This document shows positions 7,071 to 13,813 of a DNA stretch of 14,509 nt, one piece after another. The notes under the pieces are model-generated. The model searched no databases and had not been told where the DNA came from. It saw only the letters and a list, made by a program, of their open reading frames with translations. Source of the DNA: Desulfovermiculus sp041686195 (lineage in GTDB: Bacteria; Desulfobacterota; Desulfovibrionia; Desulfovibrionales; Desulfothermaceae); assembly GCA_041686195.1 (NCBI GenBank), contig JAWLEI010000081.1, positions 1 to 14,509 of the forward strand. The letters are read 5' to 3'. The position numbers were made by a program, and so were the translations under genes. Each line of letters opens with the position of its first letter. Position 1 is the first letter of the stretch.

Positions 7071-7098
7071 TGTTCATGTATGCAGTCGTCACCTCCTT
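7066..7098 (-). promoter_or_regulatory. Strong Shine-Dalgarno with three-codon ORF in the dctP leader
   Basis: Reading leftward, AAGGAGGTGA (7098-7089), a full match to the anti-SD of 16S rRNA, is followed after 11 nt by ATG AAC ATT TGA (7077-7066). No longer frame starts here. dctP has its own separate AAGGAG. This may be a minimal leader ORF, a ribosome standby or binding site, or the remnant of a lost gene start. Confidence 0.4.
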
Positions 7099-7202
7099 AC
7101 TTTGCAGGCTCAAAGTTCCAGGTTCACAGCTTAAGGTTCAAAAAAGACAGAGGAAAGAACCGATACGTCGAACCTCTGAGGGGCTGGGCGTTATTTATAC
7201 GT

Positions 7203-8387
7203 TCAAACGGTGTTTTGAAAAAAGGTGAACACACTGGAAACATAGATGGAAACGCCCAGGGGAAGGACGTCCTCGTCGATGTTGAATCCCGGATTGTGGT
7301 GGGCAATGTCCGTGCCCTTGTCCGGATTGCCGCAACCCAGAAAAATAAATGATGCCGGGATCCGGGCGCTGAACTCAGAGAAGTCTTCGCTGGCAATGGT
7401 CTGCATGGTGGTGATGTAGTCCGAAGGACCTGTAACTTCAGCCACGGCCAGATGCATGATCCGGGTCAGCCCGGGATCATTGATCAAGGGAATGTTTTCC
7501 CTGTCCATATTGATATGGCATGAACAACGGTGCGTTTCGCAGACGCTGTGCACAATGCGCTGGAACCGCTGGGCCGGATGGTCAGGACTGTCCGGACCTG
7601 CCGGGTATAAATAACGGATGGTCCCTTCCAAAAGGACCTCCTCAGGGATGATGTTGCTTTTCGTCCCCCCTTCCAACTTGCCGAACATGATAGTCGTGGG
7701 CTGCAGGTTGCTTATTTCCCGGGTCTGGATGGTCTGAACAGCCATGACTACATGAGCAGCAGCGATGACAGGATCTCTGGCTTCTTCCGGAAAGCCGGTG
7801 TGTCCGCCTTTGCCTTTGATCAGCAGCTTAAAGACGTCCAGGCCGCCCATGACCGGTCCAGGTGTGACGGCGATTGTTCTGGAAGGCAGCTGGCTCCAGA
7901 TGTGGATTCCGAAGGCGGCGTCGACCAAAGGGTCCTCCAGGACACCGGCCCGTATCATGTCCCGGGCGCCGTTGACTTCCTCGTTGGGTTGAAAGACGAG
8001 CTTGACGCTTCCCCGGATGTGCTCCTTGTTTTCGACCAGGACCTTGGCAGCCACCAGGAGCATGGCCATATGCGCGTCGTGCCCGCAGGCGTGCATCAAC
8101 CCTTCAGTGCAGGAGGCATAATCCACATCCGTTAGTTCACATATGGGGAGGGCGTCCATGTCCGCCCTGAGCATAAACACCGGACTTTCAGCGCGGCCCT
8201 GGATGAGAGCCACAACGCCGGTGCCGGCCACTCTGGTTGTTTCCAGCCCCAGGTCCTGGAGATATCCCTCGATAACCGAGGCGGTCCGGAATTCCTGGTA
8301 TCCGAGTTCCGGGTGGGCGTGAAAATCGCGGCGCATGGCGATAATCTCATCTTTAAGTTCGGCTGTTCGAGATTGTATCTTGTCCAT
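7203..8387 (-). CDS. M20-family (M20D) amidohydrolase / N-acyl-amino-acid deacylase
   Basis: Zinc- or manganese-dependent hydrolase of the hippurate/IAA-amino-acid/N-acyl-amino-acid type, 394 residues, no signal peptide, so cytosolic. Motifs: FHAHPELGYQE (22-32), LRADMDALPI (73-82), HACGHDAHMA (99-108) supplying C101 and H103, FQPNEEVNGA (132-141) with the E136/E137 pair, GIHIW with H162, KGGHTGFP (193-200) in the dimerisation domain, and AHHNPGFN (362-369) with the last metal histidine. All catalytic and metal residues are therefore present; the usual FQPAEE is FQPNEE. The start is 12 nt from the racemase stop, so the two are co-transcribed; its ribosome site is weak. Beside an ectoine-hydrolase-like gene it is a candidate for removing the acetyl group from a ring-opened intermediate, though peptide or other amide substrates are equally possible. 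Confidence 0.92.
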   Translation of the reverse strand: MDKIQSRTAELKDEIIAMRRDFHAHPELGYQEFRTASVIEGYLQDLGLETTRVAGTGVVALIQGRAESPVFMLRADMDALPICELTDVDYASCTEGLMHACGHDAHMAMLLVAAKVLVENKEHIRGSVKLVFQPNEEVNGARDMIRAGVLEDPLVDAAFGIHIWSQLPSRTIAVTPGPVMGGLDVFKLLIKGKGGHTGFPEEARDPVIAAAHVVMAVQTIQTREISNLQPTTIMFGKLEGGTKSNIIPEEVLLEGTIRYLYPAGPDSPDHPAQRFQRIVHSVCETHRCSCHINMDRENIPLINDPGLTRIMHLAVAEVTGPSDYITTMQTIASEDFSEFSARIPASFIFLGCGNPDKGTDIAHHNPGFNIDEDVLPLGVSIYVSSVFTFFQNTV

Positions 8388-8399
8388 AACTCTACCATC

Positions 8400-9131
8400 T
8401 TACATTTTTTCCGGGAAGCGTTTTTTGAGCAAAGAGGCGGCCAGGTGATCGATCATGCTCAGGTAATCGAAGACCGGGAGTCCTGTGGCCTCTTGCACAT
8501 CTGCCGCATAGGGAGGCAGCATGCTGCATTCCAAAAGCAGGGCCCCGAGGTTCGGGTTTTCTTGGTGCAGGGTTTGAGCGGCCTGGACCACCTCTTGGCG
8601 GACGGCTTGGCTGTCCAGGAGGCCCACGTCTTCGATGGCCGCTTTTTTGAAGTCTTTGGTGTCTTCCAGGCCGGCGATGATCAGTCGATCCAGGTTGTTC
8701 AGGTCTAGAGAGACAAGAATTTCCCGGGTCAGGGATTTGGAATTGGCGGTCAGAACCCCCACCCGGGAACTGGGTTTGATGATTGAATTTATAAACGGAA
8801 TTTGCAGCAGGCTGGACAGGAGCACTGGTATGTCCACCGCTTCCTGAACCTTATGCTGATAAATGGCCATAAAGCCGCAGTCACCGGTAATTGCCCTGAC
8901 CCCTTCCCGTTCCAGTTCGCGGGCCCCGTCGATCATGGCCTGCACAAAGCTTTGGTCGTGATCGAAGATGCGGCCCGGGGTCAGGCCGTCTATACGCTTG
9001 AACCGCACCGGATAGCCGTAACTGGCGGCATTGCCAACGTCTCCCTGGATGAAGGGCGTGTTGGTGTCCAGCATGAGGATGCCGATGAGTTCCCCGTATG
9101 AGGTCTGTCCTTTTCTGGCCTTGAATATCAT
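8400..9131 (-). CDS. Aspartate/glutamate/hydantoin racemase-family protein
   Basis: A cofactor-independent, two-cysteine racemase-fold enzyme, 243 residues, cytosolic. The two catalytic cysteines stand in the right places: C85 in ITGDCGFM and C202 in LLLECSMLPPYA. The first-domain start IGILMLDTNTPFIQGDVGN and the central SSRVGVLTANS strand-loop are family features. Relatives include Asp/Glu racemases, hydantoin racemases, arylmalonate decarboxylase and EutA, which accompanies ectoine-utilisation operons in rhizobia; I cannot say which of these activities applies. It lies 20 nt after the M24 gene and 12 nt before the M20 gene, a compact three-gene unit. Its own ribosome site is poor (GAGAG, about 14 nt upstream), suggesting coupling to the upstream gene. 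Confidence 0.87.
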   Translation of the reverse strand: MIFKARKGQTSYGELIGILMLDTNTPFIQGDVGNAASYGYPVRFKRIDGLTPGRIFDHDQSFVQAMIDGARELEREGVRAITGDCGFMAIYQHKVQEAVDIPVLLSSLLQIPFINSIIKPSSRVGVLTANSKSLTREILVSLDLNNLDRLIIAGLEDTKDFKKAAIEDVGLLDSQAVRQEVVQAAQTLHQENPNLGALLLECSMLPPYAADVQEATGLPVFDYLSMIDHLAASLLKKRFPEKM

Positions 9132-9151
9132 GGCTGTATCACATCTCTCTG

Positions 9152-10327
9152 TTAACCAAGAACAAACAGTTTACGCGGGAAGTCGGCAAAAGTCCGGCAG
9201 CCATCGTTCGTAACTTGAAAGGACTCACTGCACTCAAATCCAAAGTCATCCATCCACATGCCCAAAATCATGTGATAGGTCATGTTAGGTTTGAGGATAG
9301 ACGTATCCCCGGGGCGGAGGCTCATGGTATGCTCGCCCCAGTCCGGGGGATAGTTCAGGCCCATGGAGTAGCCGATCCTGGATTCCTTCTCCAAACCATA
9401 CCTGGCAATGTGTCTGCGCCAGACCAGTTCGACTTCCTGGCACTGCATGCCTGGCTTGATGGCCTCCAGGGTGAGATTTAAGCCTTCCACGGTTCGGTCG
9501 GCCAGATCCCGGAGTTTTTGGGGTGGGTTGCTCCCGACATAGGCAGTCCGAGCGATAGGACAGTGATAGCGGAGACGGCAACCGGCCAGCTCCAGGTTGA
9601 CGGCCTGCTCCTTGCGGTAGGGTTCGTCGGTCCATGTCAAGTGGGGAGCGGAGGTCTTTTCTCCGGTGGGCATCATGGGTACAATGGCCGGGTAGTCCCC
9701 CCCGAATTCCGGCAAACCCTGCATCTGAGCCCGGTAGACCTCAGCCACTGCATCGCATTCACGGACACCGGGACGGATATGGTCCAGGGCGGTTTGCATA
9801 ACTTTTTCTGCAATCTTACCGGCTTGCTGCATGTAAGAGATTTCCTGTTCAGACTTGACACTTCGTACCCAGTTGACCAGGAGGCTACAGTCGGCAAAAT
9901 CGATTCCGGGAAGGGCGATCTGCAATTCTTCCAACCAGCGCACGGCAAAGTAATAGGCGTCCTTTTCCACGCCGATCCGCTTGGTGTGCAGTTTGCATTC
10001 TTCCAAAAACTGGCCCACAAAACGCAAGGGGTGATTGTCCTCTACTTGGACCAGACCGTCCGGATAACCGATGATCTGCTCCTGGTCCATCCACACCGTG
10101 TGCTTGGCTCCGTTGGCGTCCATGCCCCGGCCGATCCAAAAGGGCTGATCATGATCCAAGCTGAGGACAACAACTTGCGGGGTATAGAAAGACCATCCGT
10201 CGTAGCCGGTCAGGTAGTTCATATTGGCCGGATCAGCCACCAGGATGACCTCTAGGCCCCGTTGTTGCATGGCCTCCTTGGCTGCCTTGACCCGTTGTTT
10301 GTATTCGCTGAGAGGGAAAATGGGCAT
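9152..10327 (-). CDS. M24-fold hydrolase, ectoine hydrolase (DoeA/EutD)-like, metal ligands absent
   Basis: A 391-residue pita-bread-fold protein of the creatinase/prolidase group. The N-terminal domain begins near residue 8 and carries DPANMNYLTGYDGWSFY (32-48). The C-terminal domain has DYPAIVPMMPTG (211-222), SAPHLTW with H229 at the creatinase catalytic-histidine position, and YHCPIART (254-261). Of the five metal ligands of true M24 peptidases, the first two aspartates read E246 and P257, the histidine is Y320 and the first glutamate I354, so it should work without metal, as creatinase does. From memory these blocks, with YPPDWGEHTMSL (326-337) and GMWMDDFGFE, match ectoine hydrolases, which open the ectoine ring. 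I start at the ATG 10325-10327, with TGAGG about 9 nt upstream; a TTG three codons earlier overlaps that site. It heads a unit with the racemase and M20 genes and may be mis-annotated as Xaa-Pro aminopeptidase. Confidence 0.85.
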   Translation of the reverse strand: MPIFPLSEYKQRVKAAKEAMQQRGLEVILVADPANMNYLTGYDGWSFYTPQVVVLSLDHDQPFWIGRGMDANGAKHTVWMDQEQIIGYPDGLVQVEDNHPLRFVGQFLEECKLHTKRIGVEKDAYYFAVRWLEELQIALPGIDFADCSLLVNWVRSVKSEQEISYMQQAGKIAEKVMQTALDHIRPGVRECDAVAEVYRAQMQGLPEFGGDYPAIVPMMPTGEKTSAPHLTWTDEPYRKEQAVNLELAGCRLRYHCPIARTAYVGSNPPQKLRDLADRTVEGLNLTLEAIKPGMQCQEVELVWRRHIARYGLEKESRIGYSMGLNYPPDWGEHTMSLRPGDTSILKPNMTYHMILGMWMDDFGFECSESFQVTNDGCRTFADFPRKLFVLG

Positions 10328-10344
10328 AACTAGCAACCTCAGTG

Positions 10345-10400
10345 TTTAGATTTGCTCCCGGCAAATCTAAAATATTTTTTGCCCCAAAGCAGGCAAAAAA
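10345..10400. promoter_or_regulatory. Two adjacent hairpins just upstream of the M24 gene
   Basis: TTTAGATTTGC (10345-10355) pairs perfectly with GCAAATCTAAA (10361-10371), 5-nt loop; next to it TTTTTTGCC (10375-10383) pairs with GGCAAAAAA (10392-10400), 8-nt loop. On the gene's strand the A/T-flanked hairpin comes first, is followed by AAAAAATATTTT, then the second hairpin, which ends about 12 nt before the TGAGG ribosome site. On the plus strand the first hairpin plus ATATTTTTT looks like a terminator, yet no plus-strand gene lies upstream. Attenuator, processing site or insulation are all possible. Confidence 0.6.
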
Positions 10401-10490
10401 AGAAGAATTGCCGGATACAAGGTCTTTCTGTTCTGTCTAAAACCAGAAACTTGGCATGAAACAAGATACTGACTCAATCTGTACAGCATA

Positions 10491-10620
10491 GAGATCCTTC
10501 GCTCGCAGACTCGCCGCTCGCAGACTCGCTCAGGATGACAGGAGAAGGCTGTAGATGTGTTTTGTCATTCCTTCTAAAGAATCAGGACAAGTCTGAACGA
10601 GTCTTCGAGTGAAGAGTCTC
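10491..10620. repeat. Long imperfect palindromic repeat with internal 15-bp tandem duplication
   Basis: The left arm (10491-10533) and right arm (10593-10620) are inverted copies: after removing one 15-bp unit from the left arm both are 28 bp and match at 23 of 28 positions. The left arm contains a perfect tandem duplication of a 15-bp unit (10500-10514 and 10515-10529). Inside the arms a second pair, GATGACA (10534-10540) against TGTCATT (10563-10569), is nearly complementary. The element begins 3 bp beyond the dehydrogenase stop codon. The wording (GAGATCCTTCGCTCG, TCAGGATGACA) resembles short dispersed intergenic palindromes I know from many environmental bacteria. Confidence 0.75.
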
Positions 10621-10623
10621 TCT

Positions 10624-11871
10624 TTAGATCCATCCCCGCAGAAGCATGGCCTTTTCCAGTTTTTTCAAGGCATGGATCCAGGCCCCAAAGCGGAGAGACC
10701 CGGTGTTGGCTTCCTTGGCCCGGTCCCGGGACTGGGTATAGGCGGCAATGATTCGCTTGCGCAGGGTGGCGTTTACCCGCTCGAGATCCCAATATTCATC
10801 CGAAAGCCCCTGAGAGCGCTCAAAATGGCAAACCGTGGCCCCGCCGCTGTTGGCGACAACGTCCGGGACTACAGTGACCTGTTTGTCCATCAGGATCTGG
10901 TCCGCTTCCGTGGTCAGTGGTCCATTGGCTGCTTCCACAATCAGCTTGGCCTTGATATTGCCGGCGTTTCCAGCGTGGACCACGTCATGGACAGCGGCCG
11001 GGACCATAATGTCCACCTCAGCTTCCAGGACCTGATCGTTGGTCATGGCCTCAGATCCCGGGAACTGTGCCACACTGCCTGTTGAGTGGACGTGTTCCTT
11101 CAAAGACGGAATATCCAGCCCCTTTGGATCATATATACCGCCGTATACATCGCTGACTGCAACCACCCGGCATCCGGTCTCATACAGATGGGTAGCCAGT
11201 TCCGAGCCCACTTGGCCGAACCCCTGCACAGCAGCAGGGGCCTGATTGAGCTCCAGCCCCATGTCCTTGGCAGCGGCCTGCAAAACCAGGAATACACCCC
11301 GGCCGGTGGCTGCCTCCCCGCCCAGAGACCCGCCCAGGATGGCCGGCTTGTCGTTGATGGCCGCAGGGCAATGAGTGCCGGTGATCTGTTCATACTCGTC
11401 CAGCATCCAGGACATGGCCTGCTCTCCGGTGCCGATATCCGCACCCGGGACATCCACCCACGGTCCCTTGGGGGTCAGGTTGCGGACAAAGGCCCGGATA
11501 AGGCGTTCCTGATCCCGCTCGGTGAGAGCTCTGAGGTCGGCCTTGATCCCGCCCTTGGCCCCACCGGCGGGAATATCGGCCACACAATGCTTGACGGTCA
11601 TAAAGATGCCCAAGGCCTTGATTTCGTCCAGGGTCAGTTCCGGACGAATGCGGGTCCCGTCCCGGAAAGGCCCCATTGCATCGCAGTAATGGACCCGGTA
11701 GGCCTGAAAGACCTCGAATTCCCCATTGTCCAGCTTCAGGGGGATGCAGAAGGAGTTGATCCTTTTTGGCTTTTGCAGGACCTTCAAGGCCCGGGGATTA
11801 ATCTGTCCCAGATGCCCGGCTTCGTTCAGGGTGTCCAGGGCTACGTCAAATACTGTTTTGGGAGAAGACAT
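10624..11871 (-). CDS. Glu/Leu/Phe/Val-family amino-acid dehydrogenase with altered side-chain pocket
   Basis: NAD(P)-dependent oxidative deaminase of the glutamate dehydrogenase superfamily, 415 residues, usual hexameric-GDH length, cytosolic. The catalytic residues are kept: K94 (MTVKHCV), K106 (PAGGAKGGI) and D145 (VDVPGADIG); the nucleotide fold shows GFGQVG (217-222). In Clostridium symbiosum GDH the glutamate gamma-carboxylate is held by K89 and S380. By eye these align with R70 (GPFRDG for GPYKGG) and C348 (GGATVC for GGV-VS). An amino acid other than glutamate is therefore possible, though arginine could still bind a carboxylate. Start: the ATG at 11869-11871 has AAGGA 7 nt upstream; the in-frame ATG two codons earlier lies almost on that site. 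It is 32 nt downstream of the U32-like gene and is followed by the palindromic repeat. Context suggests it makes or uses a 2-oxo acid for the island's pathway. Confidence 0.92.
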   Translation of the reverse strand: MSSPKTVFDVALDTLNEAGHLGQINPRALKVLQKPKRINSFCIPLKLDNGEFEVFQAYRVHYCDAMGPFRDGTRIRPELTLDEIKALGIFMTVKHCVADIPAGGAKGGIKADLRALTERDQERLIRAFVRNLTPKGPWVDVPGADIGTGEQAMSWMLDEYEQITGTHCPAAINDKPAILGGSLGGEAATGRGVFLVLQAAAKDMGLELNQAPAAVQGFGQVGSELATHLYETGCRVVAVSDVYGGIYDPKGLDIPSLKEHVHSTGSVAQFPGSEAMTNDQVLEAEVDIMVPAAVHDVVHAGNAGNIKAKLIVEAANGPLTTEADQILMDKQVTVVPDVVANSGGATVCHFERSQGLSDEYWDLERVNATLRKRIIAAYTQSRDRAKEANTGSLRFGAWIHALKKLEKAMLLRGWI

Positions 11872-11903
11872 ACGCATGTCCTTTGGTTCAATGATCTGAG
11901 AGA

Positions 11904-12854
11904 TTATCCGACCACAGGCAGGATCAGGTCCTTGGCCCCTTTGTCCGAGGTCTTCAGCTGGGGAGCATGTCGGGTCATCATTTCCTGGATTACTTGGGCC
12001 ATTTTGACCTTTTCCCGGATCAGCTCCTGATGGAAGGATTCAAAGGCCCAGGGCTTGTATATGTCGGCCTCGGATGTGCCGGGCTCGATCTTGAAGTAGA
12101 CGGGCGAGGCCACCCGCGCGATTTCCGGGGCTTCATAGGCCCGGTACATGCCGCCGAAGGCGTCGACGATTATCACGTAGACATCCAGGGGCATGTCCAC
12201 TGCCTTGCGTATGGAAGATAAGATGGGCAAGGAGACGTCAGACAGGGGGTTCATGGAGTTGGCCCCCAGGGATTCCACGATCTTGGCCCCGGCCGCACTG
12301 CACTGCCCGCCAAAGACCGAGTACTTGAACACTGTTTCCTTGGGTATCAGACCTTCGTTTCGCATCTTGTTGACAATGTTTAAGACGCCTTCATCGTAGA
12401 CCAGAAATCCGCGGATTCCGGCCTCAATATTCCGCATCATGTCCGCAATATGGTACGAAACATTGTCCGAACCGCGCAGGCGCATGCCCTGCATGACCCC
12501 TTCCGGAGTGGCTGCCTCCTTGGAGCCTGGGTCCCAGGCCTTCCTGTGCCCAACGACCATAACCACTTCGATCTGTTCATCCCGGGCCATTCTGGCCATG
12601 GCCTTGAGTTCATCGAAGTCGCAGTAGGTTGAGCCGCCCACCGTGGCGACCACTCGGTGCACAGTCACATTGCGCTTTTGGGCCTCGTCGATCATGGCCT
12701 CCATGGTTGAGGCCCGCTCCACTCCGGCAATCTCGATCCTCCACTGGGCTCCGTCGGGAAAGGACTTGGGAGAGTCGGCCAACTCATAGCCGTCGCGGCC
12801 GGGGATGCCCATTTTTTCCATAAATTCGCGGATGGTTTTTAATGTCTCGGACAT
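11904..12854 (-). CDS. U32-peptidase-like TIM-barrel protein of unknown function
   Basis: 316 residues, no signal peptide or membrane segment. The alternation of strand and helix reads as a TIM barrel: WRIEIAGVE (38-46), VHRVVATVGGS (65-75), IEVVMVVGHRKAWD (95-108), IRGFLVYDEG (147-156), FKYSVFGGQCSAAGAKI (176-192), GANSMNPLSDVSLPIL (197-212), MPLDVYVIIVDAFGG (221-235), APEIARVASPVYFKIEPG (242-259). I associate this pattern with proteins annotated as U32-family peptidases in anaerobes, but that label carries no proven activity here and I see no signature cysteine motif of the proteolytic members. Conserved polar residues cluster at strand ends (E41, H103-R104, D154-E155, E257), as in a barrel enzyme. 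AAGGAG lies 7 nt before the ATG. It stands between panB and the dehydrogenase with short spacers, so it probably acts in the same pathway. Confidence 0.62.
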   Translation of the reverse strand: MSETLKTIREFMEKMGIPGRDGYELADSPKSFPDGAQWRIEIAGVERASTMEAMIDEAQKRNVTVHRVVATVGGSTYCDFDELKAMARMARDEQIEVVMVVGHRKAWDPGSKEAATPEGVMQGMRLRGSDNVSYHIADMMRNIEAGIRGFLVYDEGVLNIVNKMRNEGLIPKETVFKYSVFGGQCSAAGAKIVESLGANSMNPLSDVSLPILSSIRKAVDMPLDVYVIIVDAFGGMYRAYEAPEIARVASPVYFKIEPGTSEADIYKPWAFESFHQELIREKVKMAQVIQEMMTRHAPQLKTSDKGAKDLILPVVG

Positions 12855-12917
12855 GGTGTTCTCCTTGTGAGCGTAAAAGTGGAATGTTCAGAAAAGAAAC
12901 GAAGTTTCGCTGCAGAA

Positions 12918-13766
12918 TTACTTCAACAACGTATGCAGCTTGTCCAATTCTCCATCCACCATTTTGTAGGTGTGCTCCTCTGCAGGAAAGGACTTGTTTT
13001 TCACATCGGTAAAGTAGCTCTCAAAGGCCTTGATGCATTTGTCAGCAATATTTTCGTACTTTTTGACAAACTTGGGGGTGAAGGCCTGGAATTGGCCCAG
13101 AACGTCGCTGCAGATCATGAGCTGACCGTCGGCTTCTACCCCGGCCCCAATGGAGTAGACCGGGATGGTTAATGTGTCGCGGATGATCTGACACACTTCC
13201 GGGGGGACGGCCTCAACCAGCAGGGCAAAGGCTCCGGCCTCTTGAATGGCCAAGGCATCGTCGATTTGAGCTTTGGCTGTTTCAGCCGTTCGGCCCTGGG
13301 CCTTGAATCCGCCCAACTGACCTGAGCTTTGCGGGGTCAGCCCAATATGGCCCATGACCAGCATCCCGCCGTCGGCAATGGCCTTGATCTGTTCGCAGAC
13401 CCGGTTTCCGCCTTCCAGTTTGATTGCGTCTACCCCTGCTTCCTTGTGAAAGCGGCCGGCATTGTACACAGCCTCGCTCACGCTGACCTGGTAGGACAAA
13501 AAAGGCATATCCCCGATGATGAAAGTATTCGGGGCAGCCCTGCGCACCGCCTCACAGTGGACAATGCATTGCTCCATGGTCACCGGAACGGTTCCGGAAT
13601 ATCCGTACACGCACATGCCCAGGGAATCTCCGACCAGGATCATGTCTGTACCTGCGGCTTCTGCAAACTGGGCAGTGGGAAAATCGTAGGCTGTTATCCA
13701 GGCCGCTGGTTTTCCATCTGCTTTCATCTTCTGCAAATCAATGCGCGAGAGTTTCTTTTTACTCAT
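12918..13766 (-). CDS. panB: 3-methyl-2-oxobutanoate hydroxymethyltransferase PanB
   Basis: Transfers a hydroxymethyl group from 5,10-methylene-tetrahydrofolate to 2-oxoisovalerate, giving ketopantoate; cytosolic decamer in known cases. 282 residues, slightly longer than the 263 of E. coli. The residues known from E. coli are present: metal ligands D47 (VGDSLGM), D86 (GDMPF) and E118 (KLEGG, with K116), catalytic E185 (VEAVP), and MGHIGLTPQS (138-147) with GGFKAQGR. The usual IGIGAG is YSIGAG (204-209). AAGGAG lies 8 nt before the ATG. panC and panD, its normal companions, are not here; instead it follows an IclR regulator and precedes a U32-like protein and an amino-acid dehydrogenase. Either the organism's panB simply resides here, or it is a paralogue that hydroxymethylates another 2-oxo acid made in this pathway. 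Confidence 0.92.
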   Translation of the reverse strand: MSKKKLSRIDLQKMKADGKPAAWITAYDFPTAQFAEAAGTDMILVGDSLGMCVYGYSGTVPVTMEQCIVHCEAVRRAAPNTFIIGDMPFLSYQVSVSEAVYNAGRFHKEAGVDAIKLEGGNRVCEQIKAIADGGMLVMGHIGLTPQSSGQLGGFKAQGRTAETAKAQIDDALAIQEAGAFALLVEAVPPEVCQIIRDTLTIPVYSIGAGVEADGQLMICSDVLGQFQAFTPKFVKKYENIADKCIKAFESYFTDVKNKSFPAEEHTYKMVDGELDKLHTLLK

Positions 13767-13813
13767 GGGGTCACTCCTTGGTCGTATTTAAATTATGTTC
13801 TCGTTCAATATGT

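Noticed and set aside
7108..7145. GTTC/GTTCA words repeated in the dctP leader
   Set aside because: Short, irregular copies with no symmetric arrangement; not enough to call a repeat array or operator set.
9518..10255. Plus-strand open frame (245 codons) opposite the M24 gene
   Set aside because: Wholly antisense to a gene with strong motifs; composition is that of a shadow frame.
10451..10467. TTGGCATG...AAGAT resembling a sigma-54 promoter
   Set aside because: The -12 GC element is missing and it faces the plus strand, where there is no gene.
11086..12030. Long plus-strand open frame (314 codons) opposite the dehydrogenase and the end of the U32-like gene
   Set aside because: It runs antisense across two genes with clear family motifs, has no domain of its own and no convincing ribosome site; typical of antisense frames in GC-rich coding DNA.
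12896..12908. GAAAC/GTTTC hairpin between panB and the U32-like gene
   Set aside because: Only 5 bp with a 3-nt loop; too weak to call a terminator.
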